Part shown: positions 1 through 7,237 of the stretch, in pieces | Numbering within the stretch: the stretch's first letter is position 1 | How the letters are laid out: every line of letters starts with the position of its first letter | NCBI RefSeq assembly: GCF_014489635.1 | Contig: NZ_CP060828.1 | Coordinates: forward strand, 5,636,501 to 5,700,500 | From: Streptomyces roseirectus | GTDB lineage: Bacteria > Actinomycetota > Actinomycetes > Streptomycetales > Streptomycetaceae | Direction of reading: 5' to 3' | Length of the DNA stretch: 64,000 nucleotides | Made by a program: the position numbers and the translations under genes | Notes under the pieces: generated by a model | Told to the model about the DNA's origin: nothing | Database searches by the model: none | Seen by the model: the letters and a program-made list of their open reading frames with translations, nothing else

Positions 1-50
1 AGCCCCGCACCGGTCAGCGCCAACAGGGCGGCCTGGAGCACGCGTTTCAC
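1..50 (-). CDS. N-terminus of a TIGR03943-type protein (partial)
   Basis: Only the first 16 codons are in the window (VKRVLQAALLALTGAG), starting at a GTG that overlaps the stop of the upstream permease gene as GTGA. The basic residues followed by a hydrophobic stretch fit the start of a membrane protein. In many actinomycetes and Bacillus, permeases of this kind are followed by a TIGR03943 protein (YcgQ-like), so the identity is inferred from neighbourhood, not from the few residues seen. Confidence 0.5.
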   Translation of the reverse strand, partial: MKRVLQAALLALTGAG

Positions 51-1063
51 AGCAGCGCCTCTCCGATCAGGACCGCGCACAGCACCGCCACGACCGTCGT
101 CGCGGCGGAGAACCGCACGGCGAACGCCCGCCCGAACGTGCCGGCTTGGAGCGCGATGAGCTTGAGGTCGACCATCGGGCCGACGACCATGAACGTCAGT
201 CGGGCGGTGGGGGAGAAGCCGGTCAGGGACGCCGCGACGAAGGCGTCCGCCTCCGAGCAGACGGCGATGACGATCGCCAGCGCCGCGAGGAACACCACGG
301 ACAGCCAAGGGGAGTTGGCGAACGTGTCCACCCAAGTACGCGGGACGGTGACGTTGAACGTGGCCGCCGCCATCGCCCCGATCACCAGGAACCCGCCCGC
401 GTGCAGGAAGTCGTGCTGGAACCCCTCCCTGAACTCCGCCCAGCGGCTGCGCCCCGGCTCGTGACCGGTGTGCCGCACGGCCGGCTTCAGCCACTCCTCG
501 CGCCCGAACCGCAGCCACAGCCAGCCCATCACGGCCGCCGCCGCGAGCGAGGCGGCCAGCCGGGCGACGACCATCATCGGCGCGCCGGGGAACGCGACTG
601 CCGTCGCCGTCAGCACAATTGGGTTCACGGCCGGCGCGGACAGCAGGAACGTGAACGCCGCCGCCGGGGCAACTCCCCGTCCGATCAGGCTGTTTGCCAC
701 CGGCACCGACGCGCATTCGCACCCCGGCAGCACAACTCCCGCCACACCGGCGACCGGTACGGCCAGCGCCGGACGCTTCGGGAGGGCCTTGCGGAACACG
801 GACGCCGGGACGAACGCGTTGATCGCGCCCGACAGGGCCGTCCCCAGCAGCAGGAAGGGCAGCGCCTGCACGGTCACCGACAGGGCGACCGTCCGCCACG
901 CCTCCATCGCCGGGGTGTCGCCCCAGCGGCCGAGGACGACGAGGAGGGTGCCGGGGACGAGGGCGGCGGCGAGCAGGAGGAGGGGGCCGTGCCGGGGCCA
1001 GGGGGACGGTTCGGCAGGGGTGACCTCACCCGGTACGTGGTCCTCTACTGCCGTCGGCCCCAT
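47..1063 (-). CDS. permease of the UPF0718/DUF318 (YraQ/YcgR-like) family
   Basis: A 338-residue polytopic membrane protein with about eight hydrophobic segments. The central GVVLPGCECASVPVANSLIGRG segment (about residues 110-131), with paired cysteines, and the LLSAPAVNPIVL segment are hallmarks of this permease family. Partner genes encode TIGR03943 proteins, and the B. subtilis counterpart (YcgR-YcgQ) belongs to the zinc-responsive Zur regulon, so a role in metal handling is likely but unproven. The downstream partner begins 4 bases inside this gene's 3' end, so the two are translationally coupled. The N-terminal 25 residues are proline-rich and cytosolic. Confidence 0.8.
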   Translation of the reverse strand: MGPTAVEDHVPGEVTPAEPSPWPRHGPLLLLAAALVPGTLLVVLGRWGDTPAMEAWRTVALSVTVQALPFLLLGTALSGAINAFVPASVFRKALPKRPALAVPVAGVAGVVLPGCECASVPVANSLIGRGVAPAAAFTFLLSAPAVNPIVLTATAVAFPGAPMMVVARLAASLAAAAVMGWLWLRFGREEWLKPAVRHTGHEPGRSRWAEFREGFQHDFLHAGGFLVIGAMAAATFNVTVPRTWVDTFANSPWLSVVFLAALAIVIAVCSEADAFVAASLTGFSPTARLTFMVVGPMVDLKLIALQAGTFGRAFAVRFSAATTVVAVLCAVLIGEALL

Positions 1064-1128
1064 TCCCGCCCCTGCCGGTGGTCCTCACATGTCCTCCACA
1101 TGTTCCGACCAACATACCGGCGTCCCGG

Positions 1129-2280
1129 TCACGCCAGTGACTCGCGTACCGCCCTCACCAACGCCTGCGGCCTCGGGTCGGCCGTGACCGTCCTGCGGAA
1201 ACCGTTGGTGACGTAGCCGAACGCGATGCCCGTCTCGGGGTCGGCGAAGGCGAGGGGGCCGCCGCGGCCGGGGTGGCCGAAGGAGGTGGGCGCGAGGAAG
1301 GGGGAGGCGGGGCCGTGCAGCATGTACCCCAGTCCGAAACGGGAGTTGACGACCAGGACGCGGTCTCGGCCCGACGACTGCTCCCCGCGCGCGAGTTCGA
1401 CCGTCGCCGGGGTGAACAGGGCCTGTTTGCCGTCGAGTTCGCCGATCAGCGAGGCGTAGATCCGGGCCAGCCCGTCGGACGTCGCGACGCCGGTCGAGCC
1501 GGGGAGGGCCGCCGCGCGGTACACCGGGTCGTTCTCGTCGGCGTCCACGATCGCGCCGAACGCCCTGCGCGTAAGGGAGCCCGGGTCGGCGTACGCCTCG
1601 GCGATCGCCGGTTTGGGGCGCGACCTGAGGGCGCCGGCCTCCGTCGCCGTCTCGACCATCGCCGTCCGGCCCACCCGCCACGCCTCACCGGGCGGCAGGC
1701 CGAGCCAGAAGTCGGCGCCGGCCGGGCCCGCGATGTGCGTGGCGATCCACTCGGCGGCCGGGCGGCCGGTGATCCTGCGGACCAGTTCGCCGACGGTCCA
1801 GCTGAACGTGTGCGGGTGGTAGCCGTGGTCCTCGCCCGGCGTCCACGCCGGGGCCTGCGCCGCGACCGCCGCCGCGCCCGCGTCCGGGTCGGCGGCCTCG
1901 GCGACCCCTAGGGGGCGGTCCAGTACGGGGACGCCGGCGCGGTGGGAGAGGAGGTGGCGGACGAGGGTGCGCTCCTTGCCGGCCGCCTTGTACTGCGGCC
2001 AGTACGCGCCGACCGGGGCGTCCAGGTCGAGGGCGCCGCGCTGGTGGAGCAGGAGCAGGGCCGCCGCGGCGACGCCCTTCGTGGCGGAGCGGACGATCTG
2101 GGCGGTGCCCCGCTGCCAGGGGTCGGTGCCGTCGACGTCCCTCGTGCCGGACCACAGGTCGACGACCTTGCGGCCGTGGCGGTACACCGTCACCGCCGCG
2201 CCCCTGTCGCCCAGGGCCGTGAAGTTGCGCGCGAAGGCGTCCCTGACCGGTTCGAAACCGTCGGCCACCGTACCGTTCAC
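1129..2280 (-). CDS. serine hydrolase of the beta-lactamase/EstB esterase family
   Basis: A 383-residue protein of the class C beta-lactamase/DD-peptidase fold. The nucleophile motif SATK is at residues 65-68, a GYHPHTFSW segment supplies the conserved Tyr region, and FGHPGRGG near the C-terminus matches the third family motif. There is no signal peptide, which favours a cytoplasmic esterase (EstB-like) over a secreted beta-lactamase. It lies alone between the permease and ohr, in the same direction with gaps of about 65-80 bases. Substrate cannot be inferred. Confidence 0.85.
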   Translation of the reverse strand: MNGTVADGFEPVRDAFARNFTALGDRGAAVTVYRHGRKVVDLWSGTRDVDGTDPWQRGTAQIVRSATKGVAAAALLLLHQRGALDLDAPVGAYWPQYKAAGKERTLVRHLLSHRAGVPVLDRPLGVAEAADPDAGAAAVAAQAPAWTPGEDHGYHPHTFSWTVGELVRRITGRPAAEWIATHIAGPAGADFWLGLPPGEAWRVGRTAMVETATEAGALRSRPKPAIAEAYADPGSLTRRAFGAIVDADENDPVYRAAALPGSTGVATSDGLARIYASLIGELDGKQALFTPATVELARGEQSSGRDRVLVVNSRFGLGYMLHGPASPFLAPTSFGHPGRGGPLAFADPETGIAFGYVTNGFRRTVTADPRPQALVRAVRESLA

Positions 2281-2362
2281 TGCCCGTCCTCCCGGGGTCG
2301 TCCTTCGACACCGGGTGCAACGCGCCGGGGGCGCCTGGGATTCCTAGGGGCCGGTCCGGGGG

Positions 2363-2809
2363 TCAGCCGAGGAGAATCGTTACGTCGATGTTCCCGCGGG
2401 TGGCGTTCGAATACGGGCACACCTGGTGCGCCGCGTCCACCAGCCGGGCGGCGATCTCGGCGTCCAGGATCGGCAGCGAGACGCTGAGCGCGACGGCCAG
2501 CCCGTACCCCTTGGTCGTGTTGGGGCCGATCCCTACCTTCGCGGCGACGGTAGACCCGGTGAGGTCGTACCCCGCCCGATTCCCCACAAGGATCAGCGCG
2601 TTGTGGAAACACGAGCTGTACCCCGCCGCGAACAACTGCTCCGGGTTCGTCCCGTTTCCGTCCCCACCCAGCTCCGGCGGCATCGCCACCCGCAGCTCGA
2701 TCTGCCCGTCCTGGCTGGTCACATACCCGTCCCGGCCACCGTGCGCCGTCGCCTCCGCGACATACATGATCTTCGTCGGACGCGTGTCGACGGCAGCGCC
2801 TTCCGTCAT
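2363..2809 (-). CDS. ohr: organic hydroperoxide resistance protein Ohr/OsmC
   Basis: A 148-residue thiol peroxidase that reduces organic and fatty-acid hydroperoxides in the cytoplasm. Both reactive cysteines are visible: one in FAAGYSSCFHNAL and one in VCPYSNATRGN. Length and the C-terminal TRGNIDVTILL ending are standard for Ohr. The regulator OhrR is usually the neighbour; here a MarR gene with the OhrR cysteine lies about 0.9 kb upstream, separated by an unrelated membrane-anchored protein. A dyad around a GTGCAC centre just upstream may be the operator. Confidence 0.92.
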   Translation of the reverse strand: MTEGAAVDTRPTKIMYVAEATAHGGRDGYVTSQDGQIELRVAMPPELGGDGNGTNPEQLFAAGYSSCFHNALILVGNRAGYDLTGSTVAAKVGIGPNTTKGYGLAVALSVSLPILDAEIAARLVDAAHQVCPYSNATRGNIDVTILLG

Positions 2810-2837
2810 GGCGGGACCTCCCCCGGTTGTGCCCAGT

Positions 2838-2855
2838 TACATCGTGCACAAGGTA
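2838..2855. promoter_or_regulatory. candidate OhrR-type operator upstream of ohr
   Basis: An 18-base imperfect dyad, TAC-N-T-N-GTGCAC-N-A-N-GTA, lies about 30 bases before the ohr start. Its position and the TAC...GTA arms fit an OhrR-like operator, although the usual AT-rich core is replaced by GTGCAC. Assignment is an inference from location. Confidence 0.35.
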
Positions 2856-2942
2856 CTGGCTGGTAGGCAGGGAGAGGTGAGCAGGGGGTGATAACCACGG
2901 GTAACGCCAGGTGGGGGATGTGGAGAGGGTGGGGAGGAATGG

Positions 2943-3629
2943 CTAGGAGAGGGTGGGGTCGGCCAGTACGACCCAGGTGTCCGGGAGGTAGCAGCCCTCG
3001 AAGCTGTAGGAGATGGTGAGCCGCAGCATGTTCTCGACGCGGAGGTTCAGTTCTCTGGGCTTCCCGACAGCCAGGGCGTTCTTGGAGAGGACCGTGTCGT
3101 CGCCGTGGATCGTCAGCGTGGCCGCCGACTCCGTCGAGTCGTCGTCCACACCGACCGTCGCCCTGAAGCGCTTCCAGTCCCGGCCCAGGTTGTACGTGAT
3201 GCTCGCGCGGCCCGGACACTGCCGGTCGGACACCAGAGCATCGGCGTACTCCCGCCCGTCCAGGTCGGCGCCGGTCACCTTGAAGTCGTAGTACCCCTCC
3301 AGCGGATCGAGCGTGGTGAGGCGTACCCCCTCAGGGGTAGGCGCGGACGTGGTTCCTTCGGGGGAGGGCGATGTGCCGCGCGGGGGAGGGGGCGTAGACG
3401 ACTGTGCGGCGGACGACGAAGGGCTCGTCGGCGGAGGTGACACGGTGGCCGTAGGTGGAGGCGACGCGCTGTCCCCGCCCTTCGCCGAGGTGGCGAGCAC
3501 CGTGGCCGCCGTCCCCACCACCGGGACCACGATCCCGATCACCCACCAGGCCCACCGGGGCGGATGCGCGGGGCGGTCCGGCGTCGGAGCGGGGTTTCCT
3601 GGATCAGGTTGGCCGGTTGTCCGCGACAC
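2943..3629 (-). CDS. membrane-anchored protein with C-terminal NPCBM-like domain
   Basis: A 228-residue protein: a short proline-rich cytosolic N-terminus, one membrane segment (about residues 28-46), a Pro/Ser/Thr linker (about 55-98), and an extracellular domain containing YNLGRDWKRFRATVGVDDDS and paired cysteines. The RFRATVGVDD pattern resembles NPCBM-type carbohydrate-associated domains. The GTG start is preceded by GGGGGAG at good spacing. It sits between ohr and its likely regulator, with no obvious functional link to peroxide defence. Function unknown. Confidence 0.7.
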   Translation of the reverse strand: MSRTTGQPDPGNPAPTPDRPAHPPRWAWWVIGIVVPVVGTAATVLATSAKGGDSASPPPTATVSPPPTSPSSSAAQSSTPPPPRGTSPSPEGTTSAPTPEGVRLTTLDPLEGYYDFKVTGADLDGREYADALVSDRQCPGRASITYNLGRDWKRFRATVGVDDDSTESAATLTIHGDDTVLSKNALAVGKPRELNLRVENMLRLTISYSFEGCYLPDTWVVLADPTLS

Positions 3630-3724
3630 GTCTCAACTCCCCCGGGAGAGAACGGTGTTGGTGCCCTTGTGAACGCGCTTCGCTGGTCTCTCGATTCCCC
3701 TGCCCGGGTTTCGGTATGCCCCCG

Positions 3725-4186
3725 CTACCGCGCCCGCTCCGCCACCCCCTCCGCCCGTTCCGCCAGCCCCCACAGCTCCTCGCGCAGCCGGGCCACTTCG
3801 GTGCCGCCGAGGCCCGTTGCCGAGAGGAGGGTTTCGGGGACGGCTGCCGCGCGGGTGCGGAGGGTTTCCGCGTGGGGGGTGCAGGTGATCAGGATGGAGC
3901 GGTCGTCGTGGGGGGAGCGGGTGCGGTGGATGAGGCCCGCGGTCTCCATTCGCTTCAGGAGGGGGGACACCGTGCCGTAGTCGAGGTGGAGGGTGGACGC
4001 CAGTTGTTTGACCGGCGTCTCGCCGTGCTCCCAGAGGGCGAGGAGGACGAGGTACTGGGGGTAGGTGAGGCCCAGCTCGTCCAGCAGGGGGCGGTACGCG
4101 GCCGTCACCGCGCGCTGGGCGGCGTACAGGGCGAAGCAGAGCTGGTCGTCCAGGCGTGGGGGGTCCTGGGTCTCCGGGTTCGTCAC
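3725..4186 (-). CDS. ohrR: MarR-family regulator, OhrR-like
   Basis: A 153-residue winged-helix repressor. The N-terminal LDDQLCFALYAAQRA contains the cysteine (residue 17) that senses organic peroxides in OhrR proteins, followed by the TYPQYLVLLALWE and LHLDYGTVSPLLKRME DNA-binding segments. It probably represses ohr until its cysteine is oxidised. The GTG start lies inside a 25-bp tandem duplication whose other copy contains the stop codon of the upstream ECF ATPase gene. One-cysteine and two-cysteine OhrR subtypes exist; a second candidate Cys is in ILITCTP. Confidence 0.85.
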   Translation of the reverse strand: MTNPETQDPPRLDDQLCFALYAAQRAVTAAYRPLLDELGLTYPQYLVLLALWEHGETPVKQLASTLHLDYGTVSPLLKRMETAGLIHRTRSPHDDRSILITCTPHAETLRTRAAAVPETLLSATGLGGTEVARLREELWGLAERAEGVAERAR

Positions 4187-4225
4187 GCGCCCATTGTGCC
4201 GGGTTCGTCACGCGCCCATCGTGGC
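4176..4225. repeat. 25-bp tandem duplication at cbiO stop / ohrR start
   Basis: Two adjacent 25-base copies (4176-4200 and 4201-4225) differ at two positions. Read on the minus strand, each contains ATGGGCGCGTGACGAACCC. The upstream copy carries the last codons and stop of the ATPase gene; the downstream copy carries the GTG start of the MarR gene. A slippage duplication therefore built or rebuilt the junction between the two genes. Confidence 0.9.
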
Positions 4226-4957
4226 GGAGCGGGGATCGAAGCCGAACGGCAGCTCCAGGCGGTGGGCGCGCATCAGCTCGGCGTCGGACAGCACCTCCAC
4301 CGTCCGGCCGTCCGCCGCGATGACGCCCTCGCTGAGCACGAGCGAACGCGGGCAGAGCTCGAGGGCGTACGGCAGATCGTGGGTGACCATGAGGACGGTG
4401 ACGTCCAACGCGCGCAGGATGTCGGCGAGTTCACGCCGGGACGCCGGGTCGAGGTTGGACGACGGCTCGTCGAGGACCAGGATCTCCGGCGACATGGCGA
4501 GCACCGTCGCCACGGCCACCCGCCGGCGCTGCCCGAAGGAGAGGTGGTGCGGCGGCCGGTCCTTGAACTCCCGCATCCCGACCTGGTCGAGGGCGTCGTC
4601 CACGACCTTCTCCAGCTCCGCGCCCCGCAGTCCGGCCGCCGCGGGACCGAAGGCGACGTCCTCGCGGACCGTCGGCATGAAGAGCTGGTCGTCGGGGTCC
4701 TGGAAGACGATGCCGACCTTCCGCCGGATCTCGGCCATGTGCCGCTTGCCGACGGGCAGTCCGGCCACCCGCACCTCGCCCGCACCCCCGGTGAGGATGC
4801 CGTTGAGATGCAGGACGAGCGTCGTCTTGCCCGCCCCGTTCGGCCCGAGCAGGGCCACGCGTTCGCCCCGCGCGATGGTGAAGTCGACGCCGAACAGCGC
4901 CTGATGGCCGTCCGGATACGCGAACGCCAGGCCCGATACCTCAAGTGAAGCTGTCAC
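4208..4957 (-). CDS. energy-coupling factor transporter ATPase, CbiO/NikO type
   Basis: A 249-residue ABC ATPase energising an ECF metal importer. Seen in order: Walker A GPNGAGKTT, Q-loop FQDPDDQLF, signature LSFGQRRRVAVA (a G-to-F variant of LSGGQ), Walker B ILVLDEPSSNLDP and the MVTHD switch. I chose the GTG at 4957 because it overlaps the upstream cbiQ stop as GTGA; an in-frame ATG at 4966 is the alternative. It completes an M(N)-Q-O operon. Metal specificity is not encoded in the ATPase; the upstream Nur-like site suggests nickel. Confidence 0.9.
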   Translation of the reverse strand: MTASLEVSGLAFAYPDGHQALFGVDFTIARGERVALLGPNGAGKTTLVLHLNGILTGGAGEVRVAGLPVGKRHMAEIRRKVGIVFQDPDDQLFMPTVREDVAFGPAAAGLRGAELEKVVDDALDQVGMREFKDRPPHHLSFGQRRRVAVATVLAMSPEILVLDEPSSNLDPASRRELADILRALDVTVLMVTHDLPYALELCPRSLVLSEGVIAADGRTVEVLSDAELMRAHRLELPFGFDPRSATMGA

Positions 4958-5715
4958 AGCGACCATCCCAGCAGACAGACCCCGAGCGCCGCGACCGGCA
5001 GGGCCAGCGCGGCCGACCACTGCGCGCGCGAGGCGCTGATCTCGTCGATGACCGGCATGGACCCGGCGTACCCCCGGCTGACCATCGCGAGGTGCACCCG
5101 CTCCCCCCGCTCGTACGACCGGATGAACAGCGCCCCCGCCGACTTCGCGAGCACCCCCCAGTGCCGGACTCCCTTGGCCTCGAAGCCCCTTGACTCCCGC
5201 GCGATCCGCATACGCCGCATCTCGTCGGTGATGAGGTCCCCGTACCGGATCATGAACGACGCGATCTGGACGAGGAGTTCGGGCAGCCTGAGCCGCTGCA
5301 ACCCGAGCAGCAGCTCCCTCAACTCCGTTGTCGCGGCGAGGAGTACGGACGCGGCGACCCCCAACGTCCCCTTCGCGAACACGTTCCACGCGCCCCACAG
5401 CCCGTCGACGCTCAGCGACATACCGAGGACGTCGGTCCGCTCGCCCTCCGCGACGAACGGCATCAGCACCGCGAACGCGACGAACGGCACCTCGATCAGC
5501 AGCCTGCGCAACAGGAACCCGGCGGGCACGCGCGCCCGGAACGCGACGGCGCCCAGCAGCACCGCGTACGCCCCGAACGCCCACATCGCCTCGCGCGGCG
5601 TCGACACGACGACCACGACGAACGCGAACACGGCCGCGAGCTTGGTCTGCGGCGGGAGCGCGTGCACCGGCGTGGACCGCTTCAGGTAGAGCCGGTGGGC
5701 ATGGCCCGCGCCCAT
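4954..5715 (-). CDS. ECF transporter transmembrane component CbiQ/NikQ
   Basis: A 253-residue integral membrane T-component with about five hydrophobic segments. The two coupling motifs that dock on the ATPase are visible: an ARESRGF segment and, later, the AMVSRGYAGS segment. The N-terminus GAGHAHRLYLKRSTPVHALPP is typical of CbiQ. It lies between the substrate-binding CbiMN fusion (1-base gap) and the ATPase (GTGA overlap), so all three are one transcript. Confidence 0.9.
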   Translation of the reverse strand: MGAGHAHRLYLKRSTPVHALPPQTKLAAVFAFVVVVVSTPREAMWAFGAYAVLLGAVAFRARVPAGFLLRRLLIEVPFVAFAVLMPFVAEGERTDVLGMSLSVDGLWGAWNVFAKGTLGVAASVLLAATTELRELLLGLQRLRLPELLVQIASFMIRYGDLITDEMRRMRIARESRGFEAKGVRHWGVLAKSAGALFIRSYERGERVHLAMVSRGYAGSMPVIDEISASRAQWSAALALPVAALGVCLLGWSL

Positions 5716-5716
5716 C

Positions 5717-6751
5717 TCAGGCGTCCTCCGCGCGGCGGCGCCGCACCGCCCAGAACACCCCGGTCCCGGCGACGACGGTCACGCTCACGCCGATCACCCC
5801 GGCGAGCCCGCCCGAAAGCCGCGCGTTCTCCACGTCCTTGACGCCGTAGTCCGCCAACGGCGAGTCGGCGGCGGCGTGTTCCTCGACCTTGGTGTCAAGT
5901 CCCTTGTCGGCAGCGACCTTTTCGAGCCCGTCGGGGTTCGCGGAGGCGTAGAAGCTGACGACACCGGCGAGCAGCAGCGACGCCGCGAGCCCGCCGATCC
6001 ACAGACCGCGCCGGGAGATCGCCGGCGTGGAGCCCGACGAGGACGACGCCGGCGTCGGGGCCGCGTCCACCAACTCCCCGCCCACCCGCAGCTTCAACGG
6101 CGCCCGAAGCCCCCGCGCCCCGTACACCAGGTCCGGCCGCACGGCGATGACCGCGCCGACCGTCAGCGCGGTGATCGCCGCCTCACCGATCCCGATGAGC
6201 ACGTGCACGCCGATCATCGCGCCCGCGACCTTGCCGAGCGACACGTTCGTCGTCCCGCCGACCGCGTACAGCAGCGTGAACGCGGCGGCAGCGGCGGGCA
6301 CCGAGAGCAGCGCGGCGACGAAGGACGCGGCGGTGACGGTCCGGCGTCCGCGCGGGAGCACCTTCACCAGGCCCCGGAAGACGGCGTAGGCGACGACGGT
6401 CGTGACGACCGCCATGTCCGTGATGTTGACGCCGAGAGCGGTGAGGCCGCCGTCCGCGAAGAGGATGCCCTGCATGAGCAGGACGACGGAGACGCACAGG
6501 ACCCCGGTGTAGGGGCCCACGAGTATCGCCGCGAGGGCGCCGCCGAGGAGGTGGCCGCTTGTTCCCGCCGCGACGGGGAAGTTCAGCATCTGTACCGCGA
6601 AGATGAACGCCGCGACCAGGCCGGCCAAGGGAGCCGTCCGCTCGTCCAGCTCCTTGCGGGCGCCGCGCAGGGACACGGCGACCGCGCCGGCCGCGACGAC
6701 GCCGGTCACGGCGGAGGTCGGGGCGTTGATGAATCCGTCAGGTACATGCAC
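5717..6751 (-). CDS. ECF transporter substrate component, CbiM-CbiN fusion (Co/Ni)
   Basis: The GTG at 6751 gives M-H-V-P-D-G-F-I, the N-terminal metal-binding signature of CbiM/NikM, where the free amino terminus and His2 coordinate the ion; longer in-frame starts would destroy this. Residues to about 215 form the CbiM bundle. The C-terminal portion (YASANPDGLEKVAADKGLD with two flanking membrane helices) is a PDGLE/CbiN domain fused to it. 344 residues. First gene of the metal-uptake operon, with a Nur-box-like palindrome 20 bases before the start. Confidence 0.9.
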   Translation of the reverse strand: MHVPDGFINAPTSAVTGVVAAGAVAVSLRGARKELDERTAPLAGLVAAFIFAVQMLNFPVAAGTSGHLLGGALAAILVGPYTGVLCVSVVLLMQGILFADGGLTALGVNITDMAVVTTVVAYAVFRGLVKVLPRGRRTVTAASFVAALLSVPAAAAAFTLLYAVGGTTNVSLGKVAGAMIGVHVLIGIGEAAITALTVGAVIAVRPDLVYGARGLRAPLKLRVGGELVDAAPTPASSSSGSTPAISRRGLWIGGLAASLLLAGVVSFYASANPDGLEKVAADKGLDTKVEEHAAADSPLADYGVKDVENARLSGGLAGVIGVSVTVVAGTGVFWAVRRRRAEDA

Positions 6752-6770
6752 TGTCAGATGATGTGGCCTG

Positions 6771-6787
6771 TTGCGAAGCTCTTGCAA
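6771..6787. promoter_or_regulatory. candidate Nur box (nickel-responsive Fur-family repressor)
   Basis: TTGCGA-N5-TTGCAA matches the streptomycete Nur consensus tTGCaa-N5-ttGCAA with one deviation. It lies 20 bases upstream of the CbiMN start codon, in an AT-richer stretch suitable for a promoter. This favours nickel rather than cobalt as the substrate of the operon. Confidence 0.6.
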
Positions 6788-6898
6788 GAGCAGTGGGTGA
6801 GCAAAATGTCACCCCCGTAAATCAGAAAATATGCGACATTATTAAGTGAAGCGGTCGTATAGCTTCCATGTAGGTCACGCACCGTAAGGGGCTGTCTG

Positions 6899-7237
6899 AT
6901 GTCGGTAGTCGAACAGCATGCGCGCGCTCATATCGTCACCGACGAGGATCTGGTCGAGCAGGAGCGCGAGGCCGTACCCGTAGTACTCAGGTACGACCCC
7001 GACGACGATCCGCGCACCGTACGCGTCGACCTCCCCGGCGCCCATCGGATGGCCGTCTCCCGCACCCTCCTGGAACAGGGGCTGCGTGCCCCGGCCGGTA
7101 CCGGAGAGGTACGGGTATGGCCCTGCGGCCGGGTCCAGGCGATCGTCGAGTTCCACTCGGCGCAGGGCGTCTCGGTGGTGCAGTTCGAGTCGAAGACCCT
7201 GGTGAGCTTCCTGCGCCGGACCTACGCCGCCCGCTAG
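6899..7237 (+). CDS. ssgE: SsgA-family sporulation/cell-division regulator (SsgE-like)
   Basis: A 112-residue SsgA-like protein (SALP). Conserved segments include VPVVLRYDPDDDPRTVRVD, SRTLLEQGLRAPAG, GEVRVWPCG and VSVVQFESKTLVSFLRRTY. SALPs guide peptidoglycan remodelling during sporulation of Streptomyces, apparently by acting on the wall-synthesis machinery. Its location beside two PBP genes matches, from memory, S. coelicolor ssgE (SCO3158), linked to spore separation. It is convergent with the first PBP gene, their stop codons overlapping by three bases. An AGGGG site precedes the ATG. Confidence 0.85.
   Translation: MSVVEQHARAHIVTDEDLVEQEREAVPVVLRYDPDDDPRTVRVDLPGAHRMAVSRTLLEQGLRAPAGTGEVRVWPCGRVQAIVEFHSAQGVSVVQFESKTLVSFLRRTYAAR

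Noticed and set aside
4966-5584. N-terminal extension of the ECF ATPase back to 5584
   Set aside because: The extra residues are an out-of-frame reading of cbiQ; the ABC domain begins after the GTG at 4957.
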